DNA of 64,000 nt from CBDBGD01 sp965205235. Its GTDB lineage: Bacteria; Chloroflexota; Dehalococcoidia; Lucifugimonadales; UBA1127. Shown here piece by piece: positions 7,481 through 15,839 of the stretch (position 1 is its first letter; every line of letters begins with the position of its first letter). The position numbers and the translations under genes are program-made. Under the pieces are notes generated by a model. It made no database searches, was not told where the DNA came from, and saw nothing but the letters and a program-made list of their open reading frames with translations. The stretch spans positions 186,001-250,000 of the forward strand of contig CBDBGD010000007.1 in assembly GCA_965205235.1 (NCBI GenBank), in the 5' to 3' direction.

Positions 7481-9838
7481 CTAGACGTGCCTGCCGGGTC
7501 GCCACTCGATCAACGCCGTCTCCTCGGCGGTGGCTTCGATACGCACGGGAAAGCGATTGCCCTTGGCGAGAAGGAGCCCGTCTCCCCGAGGGCACGATAG
7601 GAGCCAGCGCTGCAGCTCTGCCGGCAGGTCGAAAGCGTCACCAACCGTAGCAATAGCGGCGGCGTCCTGCTGTAGGAGCAGCTTGAAGGCAGCGTTCTGG
7701 AGGAGGGCGCGACCGGAGTGGCCCGTAATGGTTCTCGATGAGTCCTCGGAGAGGAGGTCCTGGACGTCTTGGGTGATGAACTGAAGCCCCAGCCGGTGCT
7801 TCCTGGCCCTCTTGGCCATGGAGACCATGAAGGCCGCGCCCTCCGGGTGCTGCATGATGCTCCACACCTCGTCGACCACCAGGAGCCTCGGCTTGGGGTC
7901 CCGGGCCGCCGCCGCCCACACCGTCTCGGTGCACACCATCGCCGCGGCGGGCCGGAGCTCGGGCTCCAGCAGTCGCAGGTCGAAGACGGTGACCAGGGCC
8001 TCATTGGAGAGAAGGTCGTCGCCCCCATCCGAGAGCAGGTGACGCAGGCTGCCGGTGGCAAAGGGCCGAAGCAGGCGTGCCAGGTCAATGTCACCTGCTT
8101 CGTCCTCCTGGAGATAGGTGTAGAAGTCCCGAAAGCCGGTCCGCTCCCGCCGTCGGGCGTAATAGCCGGCCAAGGCGTGGTCGAGGGAAGCCCTGCGGTC
8201 CGCGCTCAGGCGCTCGCCGACCATGACCTCGATGAGACGGCGGAGGCTTCCGATGCGCTGGAGCATCTCTTCGGAGTCTCCTTTGTCGATGACGAAGGGG
8301 TTCATGCCCTGGCCGGGCACGCCCGGCGACAACACCCGGCCTCCGGCGGCCCGGGCCATGTCGGCGTACTCGCCCTCGGGGTCGATGACGTAGGCGGTGA
8401 CGCCTCGGCAGAGCCCGCGTAGCACTCCGAGCTTGGTAGCGAAGGACTTGCCGCTGCCCGACCTGGCCAGGACGGCGGTGTTGGCGTTGAGGTGCGTCCT
8501 GTCCCAGGGATCGTAGACGACGGGGGAGCAGGCGCGCATGTCGATGCCGTAGAGGGTCCCGCTCCTGGTGTCCAGGTCGGGCGGCGAAAAGGGGAACAGT
8601 CTCGCCAGGGACGACGTGTCCAGAGTCCGCCATTCCGCCACGGCGTTCAGGGCAAGAGGCAGTGTCGACAGGAGTCCCTCTCGCTGCCGGAAGGCGAGGT
8701 TGTCGAGCTTACCCAGGGTGGCGCCGAAGTGGGCCTTCGCCCGCTGGGTCATCTCCTTCAGGAGCGCCTCATCCCTGGCGCGGAGAGTCACGGACAGGGA
8801 TGCATGGAAGAGCCGCTCCCGTCCGCGCTGCACCTCGTCGCGGAGACGGGTCACATCCTCTAGGGCGATCTCCGCCTCCGGGGACATCGTGCGCCCCCGC
8901 TTCAACGAGAGGGACTGGGCCGACTCGAAGCGCACCTTCTGCCACTCCAGGGTCCTCGCCGCCTGCTCGGCCGGTATCGGCCCGAGGTGCAGGGACAGGT
9001 CCATGGGCGCGCCTGCGGCCATGAGCCCCTGCAGGAATCCGGGCGCAAGGGACCTGGGCCACCTGCTCAGGTGGAGGGATCGGGCGAGACTCCCCGCGAT
9101 GCGCGTGTCTCGACGGCCCACCTCTATCTCGACCGAAGCACCATCGTCGAACTCCGCGGGGGAGCCTCCCAGGGCAGCGGCGACCATGAACAGGCGCAGC
9201 TGTCGGCCCCGGAGGGGATGGACGGAGAGCCCGGCTCGGGCCAGCAGCCCCCGAAGCTCTTCGACCCGCGCTCGCTCGCACACGGCGTAGAAGCGTCGGT
9301 CAAGTATGCCGTCCCGGCTCTCCAGGGCGGCCAGCAGATAGTCGAGGGACTCGGACGCCGCCCTCGTCTGCGGGGGCAGGTCGTCCGGCCGAGCCTGCTG
9401 CAGCTTCCTTCGCAGGGCGCCAAGGCGCGGCGAGTGCTGGCGGACGAGAAGCTGCACCGGGAAGTCGAGGGCGTTGAGGGCACCGGCGAAGGCTCCGACC
9501 TTCGGTTCATCCAGCTCCAGGCCCATCACCTCGCAGACGCCGAGCTTAGTACTGTCCAGCCGCACGGGCCCCTCTTCTTCGAGGTGGGACATCATGAAGA
9601 AGAGGGGCACCTCGGGAGGCTGCTTGGGCGTCGAGTGCGAGGGCTTCGAGGCATCTGGGCCGACAGGGGCATGCTCCTGCTCGATGGCGACCGAATCGGA
9701 CCCTAGGTCCGACGCAGTCCCACGGGGACCGGTCGGCGCCTGACGCACTCCCTCACCGCTCTCCTTTGGGGAGGCCTTCGCGTCGCAGGGAATGCTCCCT
9801 TCATGCTTCAGCATCCGTGCAATCACCTTCTTCTTCAT
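7481..9838 (-). CDS. VirB4/TraC-family conjugation ATPase
   Basis: 785 aa. The ATG at 9838 follows AAGGAGAGCC. An extended, low-complexity N-terminal ~80 residues precedes a VirB4 N-domain; the ATPase half carries Walker A ARSGSGKSFATK (about 458-469) and Walker B LLVVDEVWSIM (about 650), then QFITQDVQDLLSED, a standard VirB4 feature. VirB4 powers pilus biogenesis and substrate transfer. It lies between the small pilin-like gene and the coupling ATPase. The N-terminal extension is unlike most VirB4 proteins. Confidence 0.88.
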   Translation of the reverse strand: MKKKVIARMLKHEGSIPCDAKASPKESGEGVRQAPTGPRGTASDLGSDSVAIEQEHAPVGPDASKPSHSTPKQPPEVPLFFMMSHLEEEGPVRLDSTKLGVCEVMGLELDEPKVGAFAGALNALDFPVQLLVRQHSPRLGALRRKLQQARPDDLPPQTRAASESLDYLLAALESRDGILDRRFYAVCERARVEELRGLLARAGLSVHPLRGRQLRLFMVAAALGGSPAEFDDGASVEIEVGRRDTRIAGSLARSLHLSRWPRSLAPGFLQGLMAAGAPMDLSLHLGPIPAEQAARTLEWQKVRFESAQSLSLKRGRTMSPEAEIALEDVTRLRDEVQRGRERLFHASLSVTLRARDEALLKEMTQRAKAHFGATLGKLDNLAFRQREGLLSTLPLALNAVAEWRTLDTSSLARLFPFSPPDLDTRSGTLYGIDMRACSPVVYDPWDRTHLNANTAVLARSGSGKSFATKLGVLRGLCRGVTAYVIDPEGEYADMARAAGGRVLSPGVPGQGMNPFVIDKGDSEEMLQRIGSLRRLIEVMVGERLSADRRASLDHALAGYYARRRERTGFRDFYTYLQEDEAGDIDLARLLRPFATGSLRHLLSDGGDDLLSNEALVTVFDLRLLEPELRPAAAMVCTETVWAAAARDPKPRLLVVDEVWSIMQHPEGAAFMVSMAKRARKHRLGLQFITQDVQDLLSEDSSRTITGHSGRALLQNAAFKLLLQQDAAAIATVGDAFDLPAELQRWLLSCPRGDGLLLAKGNRFPVRIEATAEETALIEWRPGRHV

Positions 9839-9856
9839 TGGCTCTCCTTGGCCGGT

Positions 9857-10189
9857 CTAGGGCATTGGCAGTGAAACGAGGCCGGCGCCCAGAAGCGCGG
9901 CCACTCCCTTTGCCGACAGCACTAGGACCAAGCCGACGATGGCCAGCACCACGGCGCTCTTGGCCCTGCCACCGCCCCGCTCCTCGCTCCCCTCGGCCAT
10001 GAGGACGAAGCCCGCCCAGACGATGGCAAAGAGGCAGAGGCCGGAGGCCGCATAGGCCATCGCGGTGAGGACCCTATCGAAGGCGGACAGCATGGCTCTC
10101 TGCTCGCCCGGGGCGACGGCCAGCAGCAGAAGGGCCGAGCCGGCAAGCAGAACGGGGAGCGTCCCACGCTTCACCACGGCCACTCCCAC
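9857..10189 (-). CDS. Small three-helix membrane protein, VirB2/TrbC pilin-like
   Basis: About 110 aa with three hydrophobic segments (around residues 10-27, 40-65 and 78-105). The first resembles a signal sequence, and the last two are separated by a short charged loop (EGSEERGGGRAKS), the usual VirB2/TrbC topology. Its start overlaps the end of the PrgI-like gene; GTG at 10189 or GTG at 10177 (better spaced from GGGAG) may be used. It lies 18 bp ahead of virB4, where a pilin or VirB3-like subunit often sits. Identity below family level cannot be fixed by eye. Confidence 0.55.
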   Translation of the reverse strand: MGVAVVKRGTLPVLLAGSALLLLAVAPGEQRAMLSAFDRVLTAMAYAASGLCLFAIVWAGFVLMAEGSEERGGGRAKSAVVLAIVGLVLVLSAKGVAALLGAGLVSLPMP

Positions 10190-11832
10190 CCTAGGGAGCG
10201 AAACCAGTCCATCACGTCGCTCCCCGCAGGTTCCTGCTCGGCGTGCGACGCCCCGGAATCAGGCTCGGGCAGCACCAAGGCTTGATATGAGGCATCCGAC
10301 GCCACGGCGGAGGCCAGGGCCAGTGTCTCCCGTCTGGTTCGGGATATGGGGGGGCGATCCACGGCCTCCGCCCTCACGTGCTCCGGGTGGACAACGGCGA
10401 CGGAGATATGCTCGGTATACACCGAGCTCGGGATGGACGCGTGGGCGGTGACGACGTGGTCCGTCGTCGTCCCATCATCGTGGGTCACGGTTACCGTCTC
10501 GCTGACGGTCTCGCTCGTCCCCGGCACATGGAGACTGACGGTCTCGGTACGGCGCTCGGTCCGCTCCGGGTGGTGTGTGAGTTGCGTCAGCGGGGGTATT
10601 GGGACGTTGAGGGATGCCGACAGCTCCATGGCAACGGTCACCGTGTGAATCGCCTCGCCGTCGGGGACTTGCAACCGAAACCGCGTCTCGCCGTCGGGGA
10701 CGAATGCGGCGTTGGCACGGGCTGCGCCGGTCGCCGAGGAAACCGTTCCCGTAACGCCCGTCACCTGAGCCTCGATCAACGCCGTCTCGGAGACGTCGGT
10801 GTGCCCCGCCACCATCTGGAGTTCGACCTGTTCCTTGACACTGGAAGCGCACTCCGACTCGATGACGCCCGCGACGGCTCCGGGTGTCCAGCCAAGAGAT
10901 GTGAGCCTGACAGTGCACAGCTCACGCTCGATGGAAGGCAGAGGATGAGGAAACTGCGCTCCCTTCAGGGTGATGGCTCCGGCCTGACCGAGGCCGTCCT
11001 CCCAGGAGACGACGAAGGAGGGCGATGGGCCGTGCAGGGGAACGGAGTAGTCCTCGCTCTCTCCCTCTTCAAGAGCTGCCCTTCCCGTCAGACGCAGGGA
11101 GCGACCCTCGGGGCCGCCGTAGGCCCGGGCCCGGATGCTCAACTCCGTGGCCGCTCGAACCGTGACCTCCGCCCATCCTTCGGACACCTCCAGCCGCTCG
11201 ATGAAGAGCCGTTGCCCGGGCACGGGTTCGATCATTTCGAAGTCGATCTCGTCCTTCCATCGGTCATCGGCCAGGATGACGGGGGGAGCTGCACCGCCCA
11301 CCGCTAGGACGACGGCGGCCACGAGCGCTAGCCAGCCCCGGCGGTCCTCGCCGTTCTTGCGGCGGCGCTTCCCGAACCAGACATGGGGCCGGAACGGCCT
11401 CCGGCCCTCCCTGCGTCTCCGGTTTCGCTTGCGGCGACGCAGACCTCGGAGTGTCTTCGTCGCCCGGCGCGCCAGCAGGCGGAGGGGATTGGGGTTGCTT
11501 CGTGAAGACTGCACGGACATGGGCGCCTCTGGTCGCACGAGCTGGGAGAGCAGCCCGACGTAGTGCCTCGGTCCCAACCGGTATCGCAGGAGGTCAGCGG
11601 CTACTAGCGGCAGCCCTCGACCTCCGACCTTCCCCACCGTCATGGCGATCCCCAGAACGCCGAGAAGGACGGCAAGCGCCATCCTGATCTCCCACGGCCC
11701 GATGGGAGCGTAGCGGTAGGCCCCGTAGGCCAGGGCGCACACGGCCGTGACCGCCACTATCTGCGGGAAGGTTAGCCCCAACAAGACCCGGTCCTCGGCC
11801 TGCACATGGGTCGGCACTTCGTGTTCTCTCAT
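10171..11832 (-). CDS. PrgI-like T4SS membrane protein with large extracytoplasmic beta-rich domain
   Basis: 553 aa from the ATG at 11832 (GGAGGAAGAG upstream; a frame-compatible codon at 11856 lacks this). The first ~90 residues (VPTHVQAEDRVLLGLTFPQI and two membrane helices) resemble the PrgI family, which sits next to VirB4 in Gram-positive-type T4SS. A basic stretch is followed by a third hydrophobic segment near residues 172-194, then ~350 residues of threonine/valine/glutamate-rich sequence that looks beta-structured and is probably outside the membrane. PrgI proteins are usually about 120 aa, so the long C-terminal part is an unusual fusion. It might replace VirB7/9/10-like parts; this is inference. 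Confidence 0.6.
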   Translation of the reverse strand: MREHEVPTHVQAEDRVLLGLTFPQIVAVTAVCALAYGAYRYAPIGPWEIRMALAVLLGVLGIAMTVGKVGGRGLPLVAADLLRYRLGPRHYVGLLSQLVRPEAPMSVQSSRSNPNPLRLLARRATKTLRGLRRRKRNRRRREGRRPFRPHVWFGKRRRKNGEDRRGWLALVAAVVLAVGGAAPPVILADDRWKDEIDFEMIEPVPGQRLFIERLEVSEGWAEVTVRAATELSIRARAYGGPEGRSLRLTGRAALEEGESEDYSVPLHGPSPSFVVSWEDGLGQAGAITLKGAQFPHPLPSIERELCTVRLTSLGWTPGAVAGVIESECASSVKEQVELQMVAGHTDVSETALIEAQVTGVTGTVSSATGAARANAAFVPDGETRFRLQVPDGEAIHTVTVAMELSASLNVPIPPLTQLTHHPERTERRTETVSLHVPGTSETVSETVTVTHDDGTTTDHVVTAHASIPSSVYTEHISVAVVHPEHVRAEAVDRPPISRTRRETLALASAVASDASYQALVLPEPDSGASHAEQEPAGSDVMDWFRSLGWEWPW

Positions 11833-11856
11833 GAAGTCTCTTCCTCCTCTCTCCAC

Positions 11857-12153
11857 CTAACCGCCGTCGTCATCGCCGCCGGTGGTTGTCGGATCAGGGA
11901 TGTCCCCAATGTCCACCGGCGAGCCAACTACGGAGTTGATCACGAGCTCGACGACACCGTAGGCCACCATCGCCAACACGACCCCCGCTAGGGCGGTCAT
12001 CATGGCGCTCTTGCCACGCTCCATCTGATGCGGGGCCCCGGAGGCCGTCAGGTACATGTACGCACCATATGTAAAGAAGCCCACCCCCACGACCCCGACG
12101 ATGCCGAGCAGGATGCCCACCAGATTCGAGATGGTCTGCGTCAGGTCTGCCAT
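11857..12153 (-). CDS. VirB2/TrbC-like pilin
   Basis: 98 aa from the ATG at 12153, which has GGAGAGAGGAGAGG upstream. Two long hydrophobic helices (about residues 8-33 and 47-72) are separated by the charged loop SGAPHQMERGKSAMMTA, and the tail is acidic (GGDDDGG). This is the classic pilin (TrbC/VirB2) layout, in the operon position between the VirB6-like protein and the PrgI-like protein. It ends 24 bp before the next start. Confidence 0.7.
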   Translation of the reverse strand: MADLTQTISNLVGILLGIVGVVGVGFFTYGAYMYLTASGAPHQMERGKSAMMTALAGVVLAMVAYGVVELVINSVVGSPVDIGDIPDPTTTGGDDDGG

Positions 12154-12261
12154 TTCCTCTCCTCTCTCCGGGCGACTGGTCACCCGGTCCCTCAGTAGTT
12201 GGTTGCTCCGCAGTCGCTCTGCCAAGCGCCCACGGTCACATCGCTCCCGTCTCTTGGGTCG

Positions 12262-13236
12262 CTATTCGTCACTGCTTCGCGGCGTTGAGGCCGCTCCTCC
12301 GCCCGACGGCGTGGCCAGGGAAGCGGCAGAACGAAGCCCGGCTGCTGCGGTCGACAGACCCGCGCCTGCAACCGTCGCCCCAGCCGCCACACCGCCCGGA
12401 CCTCCGGGGAATCCACCAGCGAGGAGGCCAATGCTCCGGACGGAGCGCAACATTGTTCCTGGCAGGTTGAGACCGAAGTAGAGGGTGCTGACCCATGAGT
12501 CGAATGTCCCGGACTGGCCCAGAAGCGCCGGAACCCGGGTCGCCATGTAGACAAAGGCCACGGAGAGGAGCAGTTTCCAGACCAGGTCTCGCGCCGGCTC
12601 GAAGGCACCGATGGTCGCGAACTCGTGCAGGAACCCAAACCCCAGGGCCAGGGCAATGAGCTGCACGGCCTGCTGGAAGACCGTCGTCAGGAAGAGCCGC
12701 AGCCAGTGCCTCCCCCATCCCGCCGTGTGGGGCAGGACCCACAGACCCAAGGCCACAGGGGCCAGGGCCAGGAGGACGTCGATGAGGGCCAGGCGGAGGA
12801 CCATCTGCACCAGAACGTAGAGCGCGAAGAAGCCGTACACGAGATACAGCATGGCCGTCAGCAGGGCCATACCAACGCTGCCGGCCTGGGTCGCAGTCAA
12901 CAGGGTGTCCAGGGGAGAGCGGAGCAGGTCTCCGGCGGTTACGTTCAGCGAGGCAGCGACGAAACCGGACACGGCGTCGGCCGTATCGATGACCAGGGCG
13001 CACCACCAGAGGGAGGATGCAGCGGCCACCATGCCGAGGACGAGCCTTGGCACCGTCTCCCGCCAGCCGACCTGCCGGCCGCCCACGTGCTCGCTCACAA
13101 TGAGGCCGAGGCCCATCCAGCCCACGATGAGGATGAGGGCGCCGGAGGTGACGCCCCAGACGACGGTCCATGCCTCCCGCACCAGGGGGTGCTGGTAGGT
13201 CAGCTCCGGAGGCGTCCCGGTGAGGATGTCGGGCAT
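12262..13236 (-). CDS. VirB6/TrbL-like polytopic T4SS protein
   Basis: 324 aa from ATG 13236; the start overlaps the preceding stop (ATGA) and has GGAGAGGG upstream. At least six hydrophobic segments are visible between residues ~20 and 280, including ALILIVGWMGLGLIV and FFALYVLVQMVLRLALIDVL, followed by a glycine/alanine-rich soluble tail. This is the architecture of TrbL/VirB6 channel proteins, and the operon context supports it. Sequence alone does not separate TrbL from other polytopic conjugation proteins. Confidence 0.7.
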   Translation of the reverse strand: MPDILTGTPPELTYQHPLVREAWTVVWGVTSGALILIVGWMGLGLIVSEHVGGRQVGWRETVPRLVLGMVAAASSLWWCALVIDTADAVSGFVAASLNVTAGDLLRSPLDTLLTATQAGSVGMALLTAMLYLVYGFFALYVLVQMVLRLALIDVLLALAPVALGLWVLPHTAGWGRHWLRLFLTTVFQQAVQLIALALGFGFLHEFATIGAFEPARDLVWKLLLSVAFVYMATRVPALLGQSGTFDSWVSTLYFGLNLPGTMLRSVRSIGLLAGGFPGGPGGVAAGATVAGAGLSTAAAGLRSAASLATPSGGGAASTPRSSDE

Positions 13237-13832
13237 CAGCCGGTCCCTCTCCGGCAGGCTTCCAGTTCGTCGCTCAGGGTTCGCTCTACGACACCGCACA
13301 GCGTGCCGTGCACCCCCTCGATCACCCATCCGGCGAAGGCTCTTGCCCACCGGCTTGGGTCTAGGGCAGCTAGGACCCTGTCCCAGATGGAGCTGGGCTC
13401 ATAGATGGGGATGACGGCGTGGAAGGCCAGGGGTTCTCCGTCGATGGGGTCAGGGATCAGGAGGGCCAATAGGTAGGCCCGGTCGGCGTCCAACTCCGGC
13501 TGGCTGTCCAGGACGGGGTACTCCCAGGAGTACTCCCAACCGTCGTCCAACTCCTTATCGCCTCCCTGCACCCGATAGACCGCGGTGAGCCAGTCGCCGG
13601 TGTCGGCGTCCCGGACGCCGTAGTACAGGAGGTCTACCTCTCCGCTGAAGACGGGGCGAGCGATGAAGCGTCCGTCTTCCTTGCGTTCGACGAATTCACG
13701 GTCGGCGTTGACGAGAGACAGATCAGCGGTCTGGGCTAGGGCGGGGGTGCTCGGCGACACGGCCAGTAGGGCCGTCAGAAGCAGAACAGTGACCCGGGAG
13801 GCGAGTCTCCCGATTCTGGAACGTATTCCCAC
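13236..13832 (-). CDS. Secreted protein at head of conjugation operon, unknown function
   Basis: 198 aa from a GTG at 13832 (GAGGAG upstream). Residues 1-34 form a signal peptide: basic SRIGRLASRV, hydrophobic VLLLTALLAV, then a TPALAQ cleavage site. The mature part is rich in aspartate, tyrosine and tryptophan (DLLYYGVRDADTGDWLTAVY) and ends with a hydrophobic/amphipathic stretch bearing two cysteines near the C-terminus (GTLCG, EAC). It is the first gene of the T4SS operon and is coupled to virB6. No family recognised; a pilus-tip, adhesion or VirB7-like role is possible. Confidence 0.65.
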   Translation of the reverse strand: MGIRSRIGRLASRVTVLLLTALLAVSPSTPALAQTADLSLVNADREFVERKEDGRFIARPVFSGEVDLLYYGVRDADTGDWLTAVYRVQGGDKELDDGWEYSWEYPVLDSQPELDADRAYLLALLIPDPIDGEPLAFHAVIPIYEPSSIWDRVLAALDPSRWARAFAGWVIEGVHGTLCGVVERTLSDELEACRRGTG

Positions 13833-14133
13833 GTCGTCGCTCCTCGCACCGGAGTCTTGATGTCTGCCAAGGAGTCTGAGGAGTATCGGGACGCTGTCCC
13901 ATGCCTCATAGCGGAGGGTGGGCACGCCCCCCAGGGGCACCCGTGCCCCCCTTTACGGGGCGTGGGAATTTCGACGGCGTGCATGATGTCATACCCGTGT
14001 ACAGGAAAAGGCGCAGGTGTCAAAAGCGGAAGTCGGGCCGGATCCGTAGCTGAATCGGCGGTGAAAGGCCCCCTACAGGCCCACGGGGGGAAGCACTTGG
14101 TTTCCACAGCAGATTCCAGCGCTGATTCCAATC

Positions 14134-14164
14134 GCCAGCTACGAAAGTTCCGTTTTCGGCAGTG
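14134..14164 (+). repeat. 31-bp direct repeat, copy 1
   Basis: Begins GCCAGCTACGAAAG, core AAGTTCCGTTTT, ends CGGCAGTG. About 26 of 31 positions match the copy 57 bp downstream. The ends contain GCCAG and GGCAG half-sites, so each copy could bind a dimer. It lies 110-140 bp upstream of the plus-strand operon start. Confidence 0.75.
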
Positions 14165-14190
14165 AGCTCTCCGGGGGGTCACTGCCAGTT

Positions 14191-14221
14191 GGCAGCTAGA
14201 AAAGTTCCGTTTTTGGCAGTG
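14191..14221 (+). repeat. 31-bp direct repeat, copy 2
   Basis: Begins GGCAGCTAGAAAAG, core AAGTTCCGTTTT, ends TGGCAGTG. An inverted CACTGCC at 14180-14186 faces the terminal GGCAGTG, giving an additional imperfect palindrome. It ends 54 bp before the start codon at 14275, where repressor binding would block the plus-strand promoter. Confidence 0.75.
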
Positions 14222-14274
14222 GCCCCGGCGAAGCCCCAAGATACGCCGGCTGCGCCATGGGAAGGAGGAGGCCG

Positions 14275-15096
14275 ATGGACGAGGAACTGCTGGTGGGCGG
14301 CTCAACGCCCAGCCTGGAGAGTCTGCATGAGGTCCGCCTGACGGCCCTGATGCACGACATGGTAGACCGGGAGGGCAAGCTGGAGACGGCCCAGCTCCTC
14401 GGGGTCAATTACAAGACCCTGAAGGCCGCCGTCACCTCGGGGAGTCTGACGCCGAGGCTGGCGGACGCCCTGGAGAAGGTGCTGCTGTCAAGGCAGGTCG
14501 AGGCATCGGTGAAGATCGAGGAGAGGGTGCAGGGGTTGGAGGGTCGAATGGAGGCCGTCGAGGAGTGCGTCCGGAGCATCTCCGGCGAGGTGCGAGGAGT
14601 GGTCGAAAGGGAGCAGAAGCGGCGAGAGGCGAACGTGGTGACGGGGGCGGAGCCGGGAGAGGTGGTGGTGGGGGAAGACGCAGGCCCTCCTGCGGCGGCG
14701 GTCTCGGAGCCTCCCGGTCCGGGGTCACGCCGGCCGTTCACGAGGGAGATCCCGTCGGTGGTCACGATGGAGCCAGATCCCGGCGACGAGGAGGTCTTCG
14801 GCGATGCCTGGCCCCTGGTGGCGGAGTGGCGGGACCTCCGGAAGCGACACCCCACCAGAGGGCGGGGGCTGCCCTGGCTGGCGGAAGAGGAGCGGCTGCG
14901 CCTGCTGGAGATAGCCCTGATTGGAGAGCACGGGCTGACCATACCCCCGGACACGGAGCCCTGGGACGAGTTCGGGCTGAGAACCCAGGTCCGCTGGCGC
15001 ACCCAGACGCTGCGGAGGGTGAGCGGCGAGCGACTCCGGGCGCAGCTGCGGCGGTGGACCCGCCGGCTCCTCACCCTGGGGCTGTGGTGGCGCTAG
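14275..15096 (+). CDS. DNA-binding coiled-coil protein, unknown family
   Basis: 273 aa; ATG at 14275 has AAGGAGGAGG six bases upstream. Residues ~15-75 look like a helix-turn-helix (KLETAQLLGVNYKTLKAAVTS), residues ~75-120 are predicted coiled coil (EERVQGLEGRMEAVEECVRS), then a proline/glycine linker and a basic, helical C-terminal domain ending RLRAQLRRWTRRLLTLGLWW. As the first gene right of the divergent repeats, it is probably an autoregulator or a replication-initiation/partition protein of the element. No database family is recognised by eye. Confidence 0.6.
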   Translation: MDEELLVGGSTPSLESLHEVRLTALMHDMVDREGKLETAQLLGVNYKTLKAAVTSGSLTPRLADALEKVLLSRQVEASVKIEERVQGLEGRMEAVEECVRSISGEVRGVVEREQKRREANVVTGAEPGEVVVGEDAGPPAAAVSEPPGPGSRRPFTREIPSVVTMEPDPGDEEVFGDAWPLVAEWRDLRKRHPTRGRGLPWLAEEERLRLLEIALIGEHGLTIPPDTEPWDEFGLRTQVRWRTQTLRRVSGERLRAQLRRWTRRLLTLGLWWR

Positions 15097-15286
15097 CCAC
15101 CTGGCCCATTGCAGGCCCATGGCGGGCGCAATGGGGATCCTTCGCAGGAAGTGATTTCGGCGACCCTCTTGTCAGCGGCGACGCGGGCCGTCAATACTGA
15201 GTGCGTTGTCTGGCTTTTCCAGCGTTTCGTGCCTGAGAAACCTGGAGGGTTCCCGTCCCCGAATCCGGGACCGGCTGCTGAGGATC

Positions 15287-15416
15287 GAGCCCTGCTCTCC
15301 GAACAGCCACCCAGGGGAAGGACCGGAGGGATCGAGCAGTGCTCTCCCGATGGCCTGCCCGGGAGGGACAAGCGCATGCCCGCTGCGTGCGCCGGTGGAG
15401 GGGTCGAGCAGTGCTC
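15287..15416 (+). repeat. Three spaced GAGCA-N-TGCTC palindromes
   Basis: Copies at 15287-15297, 15334-15344 and 15406-15416. Copies 2 and 3 are perfect inverted repeats around a single central base; copy 1 has one arm changed. Start-to-start distances are 47 and 72 bp. Each is preceded by TC and purines (GGATC, GGGTC) and followed by a C/T run. Typical of dimeric regulator sites or iterons. Confidence 0.65.
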
Positions 15417-15755
15417 CCCTGAGGCCGAGGCGAAAGCGGGGCCAGCTTGGAATTGCCGGTCGACGTGCGCCCTGCACGCCGGCCGGTTCCTCATGCCTGC
15501 CACACCAGCCCTGCGCCCAGGGTCTTCGAAGACTACGTTCCCTCGCAGCAGCTCCCCCACGTGTCGATGCCCTGCCGACGTCTCTCTCCCATGCGGCAGG
15601 TCGTCGGGATGCGAGCGGCGCTGGGGTCGCACCTGGGGCCACGGAGCAATGGCTTGAAACAGCAACTGGAAGGAAGCGAGAAGGAGGAGTGGACATGACG
15701 ACACGGCACACGGGGCCGGGGCCTCCGGCCTGGCGACAACCCATCACAACGCAAG

Positions 15756-15789
15756 AGGGCCGCCTCCACCGGGGCGGCCCTTTCTTCTT
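15756..15789 (+). terminator. Rho-independent terminator
   Basis: Stem AGGGCCGCC (15756-15764) pairs with GGCGGCCCT (15773-15781), loop of eight bases, followed by TTCTTCTT. It stands 51 bp before the start codon of the next gene and would terminate or attenuate transcription entering the primase operon. Confidence 0.75.
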
Positions 15790-15839
15790 GCCCGAAAGTG
15801 GGCAACGACCCGAGACCAGACGATGCAAAGGAGGATTTG

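Larger units (their letters stand above)
13833..14274. promoter_or_regulatory. Divergent control region between transfer and replication operons
   Basis: 442 bp between two operons reading outward. It holds two 31-bp direct repeats (14134-14164 and 14191-14221), a heptamer repeat GATTCCA at about 14112 and 14124, and an inverted repeat CACGCCCC/GGGGCGTG (13923-13930 and 13957-13964). It must contain promoters for both directions. The protein encoded immediately to the right carries a DNA-binding-like N-terminus and is the obvious candidate to bind here. An origin of replication or oriT in this gap is also possible. Confidence 0.6.
15097..15839. other. 743-bp non-coding gap with palindromic repeats and a terminator
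   Basis: No convincing gene. It contains three copies of an 11-bp palindrome-like element, GAGCCCTGCTC (15287-15297) and GAGCAGTGCTC (15334-15344, 15406-15416), each flanked by purine- or GGA-type sequence to the left and pyrimidines to the right, and a strong hairpin at 15756-15789. A short frame from ATG 15695 with a good AAGGAGGAG site reads through the hairpin and may be a leader peptide; support is weak. The structure fits a promoter/operator region, a plasmid origin or a small RNA gene. Confidence 0.5.
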
